Shown here one piece after another: positions 23,802-33,546 of a stretch of 43,033 nucleotides of DNA (positions within the stretch are counted from its first letter, which is position 1; each line of letters opens with the position of its first letter). The notes under the pieces are model-generated. The model saw nothing but the letters and a program-made list of their open reading frames with translations. It searched no databases and was not told the origin of the DNA. The DNA comes from an uncultured Acetatifactor sp. (lineage in GTDB: Bacteria > Bacillota > Clostridia > Lachnospirales > Lachnospiraceae), in NCBI GenBank assembly GCA_910585615.1, contig CAJUFO010000032.1, positions 1 to 43,033 on the forward strand. Direction: 5' to 3'. Made by a program: the position numbers and the translations under genes.

Positions 23802-25328
23802 CTACACTTTACCTCTCTTTAATCGCCCAATAACTGCATTCCTAAAACTCTTTCTTTCGTTTTTCGACAAAATGGCAAAAGCGCTTACACCAAAAGTAGA
23901 CAGCCCAACCGGGATTGCCCATAGAGCAAAAGAAATCCACCCATATACTCTAATATATTGATTAAGAAGTAATCCGCCTATTAATAGCGCAATAGCAGTT
24001 AAATAGTTTCTTATGATATAAAAATTGAAAGGATTTTTTTTAAGATTTAGGTACTTTCTTGCCTGTAGCGATATGCACCAAATCGTCAACGCATAAGCTA
24101 TGGATGTAGATCCAACAACGATATATCCTCCCAAATTAGTAACATTCATAAACACTAACATAAAAGTAAAATTAAGCATACCAGTAACAAGGGTAATCCA
24201 ACAATTGATTTTTAGTTTATTTGTTAAAGTAAACACATAGAATAAAGGCCTGTTTGTAATTTGCATAATGTCACCGCTTAGCGCAATTAGACCTAAATAG
24301 TATATATATTCAGCTTCATTGCCCATCCATATTTTCAGAAACTGCTGCCCCAGTATCACATAGGCACCATATATAGTACATCCCAAAACTCCGCTTGTCT
24401 TAATTGATTTAATCAGGCTTTTAACAAGACTATCCTTATCACCTTTAGAGTAATATTCCAATTGTTTAGGCTGAAATGCATGGACAACAAGTACCGAAAC
24501 AGAGTTGAATATATTTGATAACTGTTTTCCTACGGATACTTGCCCCATGATTGTATTCGTAAGCATACGATTTGTGACAAGCAAATCCAATCCATTGTTC
24601 AATACTGCTCCAATGTTATTAAATGAATTCCATATGCCAGACGAGATAATTTCCTTAATACTATGTCTCGAATAGTTCCTTATGTCAATTGTTATTTCCG
24701 GCATCACTTTCCTTGAGGAATAGATATTTGCTATAAGATACAGAATTGTGCTAATAATTTGAGCAACAGCAATGGAATATATTTCTAAACCAATAGACAG
24801 AATAGCACCCGCTATAAGAAACGCATATAATACAGTTGAAATTCCTTTATTCTTATATGTGATATTTGTTTGGTTCTTAATAAAAATAAGAGAACTAAAA
24901 AGTGTTCCAAATATATTAATACAATAGTTAATATAAACTAAAAGAAAAAGAATTTTAACCTCTCTAATAATTTCTTGCGGAATGACTAACAATACGTCAA
25001 GCTTAATGATAATAGCAAAAATCGGAAAACTTATTATTGCAAGCAAAAAAGCATCTGCAACCAGAACAGAATTAAAGTATGTCCTTGCCTTGTCAATTCT
25101 GCTATTGTGATATTCAATCGCAATATATCGCGCCGCAAAAGCATTTAGGGCAACCGTAATAATGTCGATATAAGTCGTAAAAGTGTGTGATAAGGAAATA
25201 AAGCCATATGCTTCGATGCCCAATGTCTGTGTAATATATGGCGTCAGAATGAAACTAACCATATAATTTATAACTGAGACTATCATGCTCCATGACATGT
25301 TTTTTGCCAATTGTTTGTTTTCAGTCAT
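23802..25328 (-). CDS. Wzx-type polysaccharide flippase (MATE/MOP superfamily)
   Basis: A 508-residue protein with about 12-14 hydrophobic segments spread along its length. The N-terminal pattern NMSWSMIVSVINYMVSFILT followed by PYITQTLGIEAYGFISLS is typical of Wzx/RfbX-type flippases. It should move lipid-linked repeat units across the membrane before polymerisation. The AT-rich composition is like its neighbours. It lies 7 bases upstream of nothing else in the locus transport chain: a Wzy-like polymerase follows one gene away, so the locus is Wzx/Wzy-dependent. Confidence 0.9.
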   Translation of the reverse strand: MTENKQLAKNMSWSMIVSVINYMVSFILTPYITQTLGIEAYGFISLSHTFTTYIDIITVALNAFAARYIAIEYHNSRIDKARTYFNSVLVADAFLLAIISFPIFAIIIKLDVLLVIPQEIIREVKILFLLVYINYCINIFGTLFSSLIFIKNQTNITYKNKGISTVLYAFLIAGAILSIGLEIYSIAVAQIISTILYLIANIYSSRKVMPEITIDIRNYSRHSIKEIISSGIWNSFNNIGAVLNNGLDLLVTNRMLTNTIMGQVSVGKQLSNIFNSVSVLVVHAFQPKQLEYYSKGDKDSLVKSLIKSIKTSGVLGCTIYGAYVILGQQFLKIWMGNEAEYIYYLGLIALSGDIMQITNRPLFYVFTLTNKLKINCWITLVTGMLNFTFMLVFMNVTNLGGYIVVGSTSIAYALTIWCISLQARKYLNLKKNPFNFYIIRNYLTAIALLIGGLLLNQYIRVYGWISFALWAIPVGLSTFGVSAFAILSKNERKSFRNAVIGRLKRGKV

Positions 25329-25335
25329 AACTTCC

Positions 25336-26322
25336 TCAATATTTTTTTAGGCTATCCTTCAATCTTTTGTATGATTTATATAAAACTGGTGCATACATTA
25401 CGATTTTTGCCTTTGATGTCATTTCCTTTTTATATTTATACATCCTACCATTTAGCTGATGCTTTAGTGCCTTATTTTTCTTTTGTTCTTCTTTGTTCAG
25501 CATTATATACTTGCTCATAATTGAAAAGTAATATTTACTTGTTTGGATTAGGAGCAATTTTTGGTCAAGATTATCTGTTGAAGAGACGTATATGCTCAGC
25601 AACTTGTCAATGGCATTGCCATATCCTTCATATGATTTCAAAAAGTTTTCTTCACTTTTTTCTCTCGCTTCAACCATCTTTGAACCTTGTCTATAACGTC
25701 TCATATATAATGGCAAGTCAGTTACTTTTACTTTATCTGCATAAAAGAGAGAAATAAATGAATATTGCTCATCCTCATATAGTTTCTCCGCGCCGAAGAA
25801 CAAGGAATGATTAATAAGGAACTGCTTTCTATATACTCGTAAGCAGACAGACGTTATATATTCATTAGCTTGAAAACTTTTTTCAATCAATTCTTTTCCT
25901 GACATTACCACATTCAGATTTGCGGTTCTCTTATAACGACTGATAACTTCTGCTCCGTCGCTAAAAGAAGTGGCTCCAAAAAGAAGTATATCCAGCTTTT
26001 CTTTAAGATTCCCCTTAATATACTGGATTGCATTATCAGCAATATAATCATCACTATCCACATACCAAATAAACTGGCCTGTTGCAAGCTCCATCCCTGC
26101 GTTACGAGCAAGTCCCGAACCTTGATTGCACTGATGTACTAAAGTAATATTTTTATAATTTTTCGCATATTCATCACATATGCTTCCTGACTTATCAGTT
26201 GACCCGTCATCTACCAATATTACCTCAATATCTTCACTGCTCTGTGCCAGGATGCTATCTATGCATTGAACCAGATACTCTTCAACATTATATATCGGTA
26301 TGATAACAGATAAAAAAATCAT
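25336..26322 (-). CDS. Family 2 glycosyltransferase
   Basis: A 328-residue GT2 (GT-A fold) enzyme. The start SVIIPIYNVEEYLVQCIDSI is followed by VILVDDGSTDKSGSICDEYA (nucleotide-sugar site), GSGLARNAGMELATGQ and WYVDSDDYI with the DxD metal motif (about 85-95). The C-terminal part is variable and ends in a basic amphipathic tail. I chose the ATG at 26322 (GGGAGAA upstream); the frame is open to 26370. It adds one sugar of the repeat unit; donor and acceptor are unknown. Confidence 0.9.
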   Translation of the reverse strand: MIFLSVIIPIYNVEEYLVQCIDSILAQSSEDIEVILVDDGSTDKSGSICDEYAKNYKNITLVHQCNQGSGLARNAGMELATGQFIWYVDSDDYIADNAIQYIKGNLKEKLDILLFGATSFSDGAEVISRYKRTANLNVVMSGKELIEKSFQANEYITSVCLRVYRKQFLINHSLFFGAEKLYEDEQYSFISLFYADKVKVTDLPLYMRRYRQGSKMVEAREKSEENFLKSYEGYGNAIDKLLSIYVSSTDNLDQKLLLIQTSKYYFSIMSKYIMLNKEEQKKNKALKHQLNGRMYKYKKEMTSKAKIVMYAPVLYKSYKRLKDSLKKY

Positions 26323-26390
26323 TTGACGTTCTCCCTGTTTTTTGCTAAAATCATTCTTTCCGGTTCCCATTCGCCTTTAATTTTACCACG

Positions 26391-27800
26391 TTATACTGCT
26401 GCGCAGATTTTCTTTGCCGATCCTTGTAAAACCATAAACATAGAAATACACTGAGGTGTAAATGTATTATCTTGTAGAATTGATACCTCCAATAAAACAG
26501 CCGGAATCAGCAAAAACAAACTAAAATATGAATTATTTATAGCAGTTTTAGTATTTACAGTTAAGCTTAACACTGATAGCGCAAAAATGAGTCCTCCTAT
26601 TATTCCAAGCTGATAAAGATACGACATTAGAGCTGTTTCGCCTCCACTGCTTAACCATTCTGTAGTTAATGCCCCAAATCTTTTTGCCGCATTTCCGCCA
26701 ACCCCTAAGCCATATCCAATAGGTTTTTTAAGTATACTATCCCATGTACCGATAATACCCCAAAAATGTTGTTTCACAACACCTCCAAAACGTCTATAGT
26801 AATAAACAGAAAATATGCCCACAAACATTATAAGAGCAGCAACTATTATATTGGCTAAAAGTTTCTTGTCAAAATTTCTAATTTTTCTGCTGCACTTCAA
26901 TGCGTATGCACCACAAAAGGAGGTAATTGTTACCATATAGCCCCCTTTTCCAAAAGTCAATATTAAGCCTAATAATGTAATAATGCACCACATTCCTTTA
27001 CGTACTTTCGATTTTGTATAAGTGCCGAAGTATGCCACTAGGAAAGAACATGAAAATAGATAACCCAAATTCACGGGCTCATAATACAAAGATCCCATTC
27101 TTATAAACCGTCTATTTAATATTTCCGTCCTAAATACTCCACTGCTATATGCATCAGTTACTATGCTTGAAGTCTTTGCTGAGTAGACCTCATTAATCCC
27201 TATCATCTCATATAAACTTCTTCCGCCAATTAGCAGAATGATCCCAGCTACTAATAAGACTAACGAAACGTATAAATAGCTACCTTGAAATTTTATCAGT
27301 TTTTCTTCTGTATTTAGGCAATGATAACCTATACAGAAACACATAAAAAAAACTGTAAGATTTCTGATATTAATTAGTACGGCAGAAGCAACCCCTCTTC
27401 CGACAATAAATGAAATTGCAAGACACAGTAGAAGCAAGCCAAAAAGTCTTCTTTCCTTCTTGATGCCGTAAAATCCCTTACCTAAAAAGAAAATGAAACA
27501 CCAAATAATAGCAATCGTCATAAAAGGAATCTGTGTGATAAGTTTTAAGCTATCGCTTTTATTTTCTGTTATATGGGCACCCATTCCAATCATAAAATTT
27601 TGAAAACATAGTAACAAAAGAATCCCCACTACACAGTTAGCATCCCCTTTCTTTCTATTCATATATCCTATCAATATATCAATAAGGAAACAGCCAACCA
27701 CGGCAATGTATGTAAATACTGTTGATATCGATCCAATCATCATCAGCAATAATATCGTTATAAAAAGCAACAATGTAGTTTGAATCTTACTCTTTATCAT
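26391..27800 (-). CDS. Wzy-like O-antigen/capsule polymerase
   Basis: A 469-residue membrane protein with roughly 11-12 hydrophobic segments and a large loop (about residues 205-250 and 330-375). It shows weak Wzy-type features, including the RMGSLYYEPVNLGYLFS segment and GLGVGGNAAKRFG before a late membrane helix. Such polymerases link flipped repeat units at the outer face of the membrane. Assignment rests on topology and position next to a flippase and glycosyltransferases, because Wzy proteins share little sequence. Confidence 0.8.
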   Translation of the reverse strand: MIKSKIQTTLLLFITILLLMMIGSISTVFTYIAVVGCFLIDILIGYMNRKKGDANCVVGILLLLCFQNFMIGMGAHITENKSDSLKLITQIPFMTIAIIWCFIFFLGKGFYGIKKERRLFGLLLLCLAISFIVGRGVASAVLINIRNLTVFFMCFCIGYHCLNTEEKLIKFQGSYLYVSLVLLVAGIILLIGGRSLYEMIGINEVYSAKTSSIVTDAYSSGVFRTEILNRRFIRMGSLYYEPVNLGYLFSCSFLVAYFGTYTKSKVRKGMWCIITLLGLILTFGKGGYMVTITSFCGAYALKCSRKIRNFDKKLLANIIVAALIMFVGIFSVYYYRRFGGVVKQHFWGIIGTWDSILKKPIGYGLGVGGNAAKRFGALTTEWLSSGGETALMSYLYQLGIIGGLIFALSVLSLTVNTKTAINNSYFSLFLLIPAVLLEVSILQDNTFTPQCISMFMVLQGSAKKICAAV

Positions 27801-27806
27801 CTCGTC

Positions 27807-29993
27807 CTATCCCTGTCTCATCTTCTTTTTTGACAAATATCGTGTATAGACATCTTTAAAAGCAGAAATATTTATCCCTATTTTTGATAAATATTTTGCT
27901 GCTAGTCCAATTTTTTTCTCTTTAATGGCCTGAACGACTATTTCGAAGTTATGCGCTGCGTACACTCGTTTCTGCTCGCTCTTTGAGAATGTCTGAATAT
28001 GTCTTTTCATTTTTTCAAGATATATTACTTTAATTTCAATCGCTTTTCTGATATTTGGCCTATTGATATCTGAATCTTTATGAATCTTTACATAATATTC
28101 ATTTAATACCGCAATTGGTGCAGTTGCCTGGAAATCCGCCAGCATCTGTAAATCCTGATGCCTGACAAGCTCCTCATCAAACATTCCTGCTTGAATCAAG
28201 ATTTCACGATCAAGTAAAATGGTTGAAGTAAACATCTGAACACTTCTACTCAATATTTTAAACAGAAGATTGTCATTTAAGTATGGCGGACATTTCTGTA
28301 TCGGATTGCCATTTTTATAAAATGTATATAAACAAGAACATCCTTTACAGCAAGGGTTCTCCTTTAGGTACTCCAATTGACTATCTATTTTGTCAGGCAT
28401 CCATTCATCATCATCATCTAAGAAAGCAACGTATTTCCCCTTTGCTGTTTTAATGCCCCAATTTCTCGCTGCTGCACCGTTGATATGCTTTTCTTGTTGA
28501 ACATACACCAGCCTTTCATCTGAAATATCTTTAAGCTTTTCTTGCACAGCCAGACTATATTCATCATTAGGAATATTGTCATCAACTACAATAACTTCTA
28601 TATTCCAATGTGTTTGGGCAAGCGCGGAGTTTACCGCCATCAATAACATTTCGCTTCTCTTATATGTTGGAATCACACATGAGACAAGGATATTGTCATG
28701 TTCATGATGGACTTCCTTGGCAATGTAAGTTTTTTCTTCAGGAATCCTGACCAAATACAGTCCTCGTTTTCCTTCATGCACTGAATCAATGCAAATTTTA
28801 TCTCCCCCACGATTCCATCTTGGGTGTAAATCGCACCTGCACTCATTATCATATTTGAATGGACTAAAAACACGGGCGATTCTTCTGCTAGGAGTCTCTT
28901 CTGTACAAAGATATACGCTTGCAGTCCTCTTGCGATTGGGATATGTGTCCGTAATTATGGATTTTCCATTTGGACTGTAGCTGCAATGACCATCAGTATT
29001 CAGCTCTGGCCAGAGCATTTTATATTCCTGCGTCTTATCTTTCATCAGATAGTAATGATCGCCCGTTTCTTTCTTTCGCAGAAAAGATAATATTTCTTCA
29101 TTATTCTTCCAGAAGCAATGAGAAACGAAAACATCATCAGAAAGATTATACATTTCAGTTCCATCAACATTCACGGTTACTAAACGTGAATGTTTTCTAC
29201 CCTTATTAAACCAACGATGCAATACCATGAATCGCTTTCCATTCGGACTAATCATAAGATGATTAACCTTATGCACCGCTTCATTCATAGTCTCATTCGG
29301 CTCAAATGTTGCAAAATCTGTATATTTAAAAAGTTCTGTTACTTTTCCAGAAGATATATCTATTTTCCAAATACAGCATCCATCCGGACAAAGAATACTT
29401 TGTGTCCTATCGGGTAGATTTGAGTACCCATATCCTGGACGCAGACGATGGAGACGATTAAAATCAAGAGATAGCGCAAAAGAGCCATCCCGACTTACAT
29501 CATAAATAGGAAAGGCCAAAACCTTTTCTTCTTTCATCTGCTCCACATCAAAAACTACGGAGCAGTATTTTTCGTTGCGGAAATCATTATAGATAAGGCG
29601 GCTCTTAAAATCTGGTCCCATCCACTGGGCCATACACCCCTGCTGGACATTCCATGAGCGGGTAGTGCCTATTTCAATAAGTTTGTTGTTATTAACTGTA
29701 TCAATTAGGCATACCATCCCCGGCTCTTTCGGCGCAACAGACTTATATGTTTGCTTGACACGGATGCAAATCATATACCGGTCTGTAGAATCCCATGGAG
29801 ACTTGTCGTAATAGCCGTAGAAATATTCGTAATTATCATCAGGACTTACCCGAATTATTTCCCCCTCTGCCCTTATTTTGCTTTTATCAGTAACCACACC
29901 TGCCACCTGATAGACACGTTTTACAGCATGTTTTAAACCTGGAAACTGTTCTAGTAGCTTTTTCCCAGCGGCTTCAGCTTCAACAAACCCCAT
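27807..29993 (-). CDS. Beta-propeller domain fused to a family 2 glycosyltransferase
   Basis: A 728-residue two-part protein. Residues about 45-425 look like a seven-bladed propeller: repeated strand patterns such as YDVSRDGSFALSLDF, VNHLMISPNGKRFMVLHR, HCSYSPNGKSIITDTYP and LHPRWNRGGDKICIDSVHEG match TolB/WD-like blades (the SPNGK turns recur). Residues about 434-680 are GT2: ILVSCVIPTYKRSEMLL, VIVVDDN, GAAARNWGI and VAFLDDDDEW with the DxD site. The N-terminal ~45 residues are helical. No signal peptide is seen, so it is cytoplasmic. The fusion is uncommon. The propeller could bind the lipid-linked acceptor or partner enzymes. Confidence 0.82.
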   Translation of the reverse strand: MGFVEAEAAGKKLLEQFPGLKHAVKRVYQVAGVVTDKSKIRAEGEIIRVSPDDNYEYFYGYYDKSPWDSTDRYMICIRVKQTYKSVAPKEPGMVCLIDTVNNNKLIEIGTTRSWNVQQGCMAQWMGPDFKSRLIYNDFRNEKYCSVVFDVEQMKEEKVLAFPIYDVSRDGSFALSLDFNRLHRLRPGYGYSNLPDRTQSILCPDGCCIWKIDISSGKVTELFKYTDFATFEPNETMNEAVHKVNHLMISPNGKRFMVLHRWFNKGRKHSRLVTVNVDGTEMYNLSDDVFVSHCFWKNNEEILSFLRKKETGDHYYLMKDKTQEYKMLWPELNTDGHCSYSPNGKSIITDTYPNRKRTASVYLCTEETPSRRIARVFSPFKYDNECRCDLHPRWNRGGDKICIDSVHEGKRGLYLVRIPEEKTYIAKEVHHEHDNILVSCVIPTYKRSEMLLMAVNSALAQTHWNIEVIVVDDNIPNDEYSLAVQEKLKDISDERLVYVQQEKHINGAAARNWGIKTAKGKYVAFLDDDDEWMPDKIDSQLEYLKENPCCKGCSCLYTFYKNGNPIQKCPPYLNDNLLFKILSRSVQMFTSTILLDREILIQAGMFDEELVRHQDLQMLADFQATAPIAVLNEYYVKIHKDSDINRPNIRKAIEIKVIYLEKMKRHIQTFSKSEQKRVYAAHNFEIVVQAIKEKKIGLAAKYLSKIGINISAFKDVYTRYLSKKKMRQG

Positions 29994-30015
29994 TATTTTC
30001 AGTCCCCTCTAACTC

Positions 30016-30513
30016 TTATTCCCAATTTTCCTGGATGAATCTATCTATCATCTTAACAATGGCCAACGGATTCTTATTTTCCCATTTCCTTAATCCATCT
30101 GTTTCGTTGTATATCTTCATGAAGCAATCCCCTAAATCGTCCAACTCCAAATCAGCCATCAACACATAGCCATTGGAGCTAAATGCCTCATTATTCTGAA
30201 TTTGATGGTCATTGATATGCTCGTTGTATTTCTCAAGTCTTGTAACTGCTATCACTTTCTTGCCAGCATTCAAGGCTTTCATAATTGAACCGGAAGCCCC
30301 ATGGGAAACCACTATGCTTGCTTCTTCTATCTTCTCCGTAAACTCTTCTGGTGTAATGAAGTCTTTGTATGTGTAGTGTATTGGCTTATATCCACTTGTT
30401 CCTATCTGGGCGAACATATCCTCGGTAAGAACCCCATTCTCGTACAGTTCATCCAACTTTTTAAACAAACGGTTAAATTGATAATTTCTTGATCCAACAG
30501 TTACAAATATCAC
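30016..30513 (-). CDS. PssE/Alg13-like glycosyltransferase subunit
   Basis: A 165-residue GT28 C-terminal-type domain. It begins IFVTVGSRNYQFNRLFKKLD, and VVSHGASGSIMKALNAGKK (about 80-98) is the UDP-sugar-binding segment of the MurG/Alg13 fold. Bacterial PssE (Cps14G) pairs with PssD (Cps14F), and the two halves form one enzyme that adds the second sugar of a repeat unit. I place the start at a GTG (30513) with GGAGG 7 nt upstream; the longer frame to 30546 has no ribosome site. The partner gene lies immediately upstream. Confidence 0.87.
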   Translation of the reverse strand: MIFVTVGSRNYQFNRLFKKLDELYENGVLTEDMFAQIGTSGYKPIHYTYKDFITPEEFTEKIEEASIVVSHGASGSIMKALNAGKKVIAVTRLEKYNEHINDHQIQNNEAFSSNGYVLMADLELDDLGDCFMKIYNETDGLRKWENKNPLAIVKMIDRFIQENWE

Positions 30514-30591
30514 AGCAGCTCCTCCATAGACGTTGGGCAGGTACACAATTCTCCATCTATAGGAACAATCATATACTATGTAAAATGATTA

Positions 30592-31056
30592 TTAATATAG
30601 ACAGCCACCATAGACAGCTTTCTTATAATGTTTAACCTGGGATTCCCACTGGACAATAAAGAGGTCGGAGTGTTTCTCCATTTTTTCCCCAGCTACTGTA
30701 GCCATATTGGCACGCCCAAAGGTTTCTATAAAGACAAACTTCTTATGGAATAGCACTGCCATCAGATAGAACGGATACGCCACCATTGTCCCCGTTGTAA
30801 TCACAAAATCAGGCCTTTCCTTAATCCAGATTCCTACTGCCTTGATTCCATTCACAATCATTTTAATTAGCATTCTTTTATCTTTGAGGTCCGTCTGGCG
30901 CATAAAATATTTGGCATCTGCTGGAAAGTCGGTTTTCTCAGTCACAAGAAATCCATCATATTTATCAATAAGTGGTTGTAGCTTCTGCAGCTGCTCCCAG
31001 TGCCCGCCAGAAGATGAGACTAAACATAATCGTGGTTTCCTATTGTGGTTTCTCAT
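30592..31056 (-). CDS. PssD/Alg14-like glycosyltransferase subunit
   Basis: A 154-residue protein with the Alg14/PssD start LCLVSSSGGHWEQLQKLQPL and the conserved DFVITTGTMVAYPFYLMAVL (about 81-100) and FVFIETFGRANM. In Alg13/Alg14-type enzymes this half provides acceptor binding and membrane attachment, while the next gene provides donor binding. It lies 2 bases after the dehydrogenase gene's stop codon region and is followed by the PssE-like gene, as in pneumococcal and Lactococcus loci. Confidence 0.87.
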   Translation of the reverse strand: MRNHNRKPRLCLVSSSGGHWEQLQKLQPLIDKYDGFLVTEKTDFPADAKYFMRQTDLKDKRMLIKMIVNGIKAVGIWIKERPDFVITTGTMVAYPFYLMAVLFHKKFVFIETFGRANMATVAGEKMEKHSDLFIVQWESQVKHYKKAVYGGCLY

Positions 31057-31058
31057 GC

Positions 31059-32282
31059 TTAATCTCTCCTAAACAAATCTCTGGTATATACTTTTTCTTC
31101 TACGTCATCCAGGCATCTATCATATCTATTAGCGATAATGACATCACAGCCATTCTTGAAATTCTCGAGGTCATTGACAACAAGGCTGCCAAAAAACGTA
31201 ATGCCATCTTTCAGTGTTGGCTCATAAATTATGACTGTAGCGCCTTTGGCCTTAAGCCTTTTCATGACCCCTTGAATACTGCTATGGCGAAAATTGTCTG
31301 AGTTGCTTTTCATTGTCAGCCTATACACCCCGGCTGTGATGGGCCGTTCCTTCTCTGCATTCCACATAGAACTTGCTGTGTAGTATCCAGCTTTTTCCAA
31401 TACACGGTCAGCAATGAAGTCCTTCCTCGTCCTATTCGCTTCTACGATGGCTTTAATAAGTTCTTCAGGTACATGCTGATAATTGGCAAGTAGCTGCTTT
31501 GTATCTTTCGGCAGACAATAACCACCATATCCAAAACTCGGGTTGTTATAGTAATCGCCAATTCTTGGATCCAAGCTGACACCCTTTATGATATCTGCCG
31601 TGTTCAATCCTTTTACTTCTGCATAAGTATCAAGTTCGTTAAAGTAACTGACTCTGAGCGCTAAGTATGTATTTGCAAACAGCTTGACAGCCTCAGCTTC
31701 TGTAAAGCCCATATATAGCGTCTCGATGCTTTCTTTCTCTGCCCCTTGCTGAAGCAATGAGGCAAATTGTTTAGCTTTTGAAAGAGAGTTTTCATCACAT
31801 CCGACAATAATCCTACTCGGATAGAGGTTATCATACAGAGCCTTTGACTCCCTTAAAAATTCAGGGCTGAACAAAATCCTATCTGTATTGAACTTTTTCC
31901 TTACATATTTTGTATAACCAACCGGAGCCGTGGATTTTATTACCATTATTGCCGTTGCACTGCATTTCATCACTAATTCAATCACAGATTCAACAGCAGA
32001 ACAGTCAAAAAAGTTCATTTGCGAATCATAATTGGTTGGGACAGCAATGATAACAAAGTCAGCCGAGCTATAAGCACTTGCTCCATCTGTAGTGGCTGTA
32101 AGGTCCAGCTCTTTAGTGCATAAATATTGCCTGATATCATTATCCTGGATTGGGGACTGCTTTCTATTAATTTCTTCAACCTTTTCAGGCAAAATATCAA
32201 CAGCGGTTACATGATTGTGCTGAGATAACAGTACGGCAAGTGACAATCCCACATATCCAGTTCCAGCAACAGCAATATTCAT
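31059..32282 (-). CDS. UDP-glucose 6-dehydrogenase
   Basis: A 407-residue UDP-glucose/GDP-mannose dehydrogenase. The NAD-binding start is IAVAGTGYVGLSLAVLLSQ. The central helix has the family ETxxxxFTEAEAVKLFANTY region, and the catalytic Cys is in the segment FGYGGYCLPKDTKQL (about 253-267). It oxidises UDP-glucose to UDP-glucuronate. The next upstream gene is a UDP-glucuronate 4-epimerase, so the pair supplies UDP-glucuronate and UDP-galacturonate. The uronic acids would give an acidic glycan. Confidence 0.93.
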   Translation of the reverse strand: MNIAVAGTGYVGLSLAVLLSQHNHVTAVDILPEKVEEINRKQSPIQDNDIRQYLCTKELDLTATTDGASAYSSADFVIIAVPTNYDSQMNFFDCSAVESVIELVMKCSATAIMVIKSTAPVGYTKYVRKKFNTDRILFSPEFLRESKALYDNLYPSRIIVGCDENSLSKAKQFASLLQQGAEKESIETLYMGFTEAEAVKLFANTYLALRVSYFNELDTYAEVKGLNTADIIKGVSLDPRIGDYYNNPSFGYGGYCLPKDTKQLLANYQHVPEELIKAIVEANRTRKDFIADRVLEKAGYYTASSMWNAEKERPITAGVYRLTMKSNSDNFRHSSIQGVMKRLKAKGATVIIYEPTLKDGITFFGSLVVNDLENFKNGCDVIIANRYDRCLDDVEEKVYTRDLFRRD

Positions 32283-32298
32283 CTTTCAATTCCGTCCT

Positions 32299-33366
32299 TT
32301 AATTCATGTAATATTCTTTATACCATTCAGCAAATTTTCCTAAACCAATTCTTATGTCAATGGTTGGAGTAAATCCATAGTCAGTCTCAAGCGCTTTAGA
32401 ATCTGCGTATGTCACAGGCACATCACCTGGCTGCATGCCCACAAGTTCTTTATGACCCTCAAAATCATATGTCTCCGGTAGTACACCAGTTCTTACCAGT
32501 TCTTCCTGTAATGTAGCTATATAGTCCAACAGTTTCTCTGGTTGACCACCGCCAATATTATAAATTGCATATGGAGGAACCAGCAATCCGTCCCCATCGA
32601 TTGTTTTTTGTGGTGCACCTTGCATCACTCTATATATACCTTCGACTATATCATCTATATATGTGAAGTCTCTCTTCATATCACCGTAATTGAAAATCTG
32701 TATTTTCTCGCCTCTGCTAAGACGATTAGCTGCAGAAAAGTAGAACATATCTGGGCGCCCTGCTGGTCCGTATACGGTGAAGAACCTCAGCCCTGTACTT
32801 GGTATGTTATAGAGTTTAGAGTAGCTGTAAGCCAGTAGCTCATTGCTTTTCTTCGTTGCGGCATACAGGCTTACCGGATTATCAACTTTATCGTCAGTGC
32901 TGAAAGGCACCTTTTTATTTCCACCATATACACTGGAACTTGATGCATACACAAGATGCTCTACAGGGTAATATCTGCATGCCTCAAGAATATTGAAGAA
33001 GCCGATGATATTACTTTCGATGTATGCATCAGGATGATTAATGCTATATCTCACGCCCGCCTGTGCAGCGAGGTTGACGACTACACTAGGCTTGTACTCT
33101 TCAAAGATATTGTTCAGCAAATCGTTATCTGCAAGATTACCCTTGACAAATACATGCTTTGCTGAAGAAGTCTTCGCCCTCTCACTGATTAGGTTAAGCC
33201 TGTACTTCTTTAAATTAGGATCATAGTAATCATTCATTGAATCAAAGCTTATTACAGTTCCAAAGGACAACTCCGTCAGCAGCCGTAATACAAGGTTTGC
33301 TCCAATAAATCCGGGAGAACCTGTAACCAATATTGTCTTATTCTCAAGTTCAACTTTATCTTTCAT
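32299..33366 (-). CDS. UDP-glucuronate 4-epimerase (NAD-dependent epimerase family)
   Basis: A 355-residue extended short-chain dehydrogenase. The nucleotide loop is ILVTGSPGFIGANLVLRLL, the catalytic Ser is in YASSSSVYGG, and the YxxxK pair is in SLYAATKKSNELLAYSYS. The FDSMNDYYDPNLKKYRL segment is typical of UDP-glucuronate 4-epimerases. First gene of the AT-rich locus. The ATG at 33366 begins the natural family N-terminus; a GTG at 33387 is an alternative, and neither has a strong ribosome site. With the dehydrogenase it forms a UDP-galacturonate branch. Confidence 0.88.
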   Translation of the reverse strand: MKDKVELENKTILVTGSPGFIGANLVLRLLTELSFGTVISFDSMNDYYDPNLKKYRLNLISERAKTSSAKHVFVKGNLADNDLLNNIFEEYKPSVVVNLAAQAGVRYSINHPDAYIESNIIGFFNILEACRYYPVEHLVYASSSSVYGGNKKVPFSTDDKVDNPVSLYAATKKSNELLAYSYSKLYNIPSTGLRFFTVYGPAGRPDMFYFSAANRLSRGEKIQIFNYGDMKRDFTYIDDIVEGIYRVMQGAPQKTIDGDGLLVPPYAIYNIGGGQPEKLLDYIATLQEELVRTGVLPETYDFEGHKELVGMQPGDVPVTYADSKALETDYGFTPTIDIRIGLGKFAEWYKEYYMN

Positions 33367-33546
33367 GCACAGCACTTCTTTATCCACATCCTAGTTTATA
33401 CCACCACTCGTATAGTTATCAGACGGAAAGAACCATGTTGTATAGCAGCTAATCTCCATAGCTGTTATTGATGCTAGGTTAATAGGCTTTATAGCACCCA
33501 TCCTCACATTCCCTATAGCTGACTGATATTCTTCCCCATCCCCATC

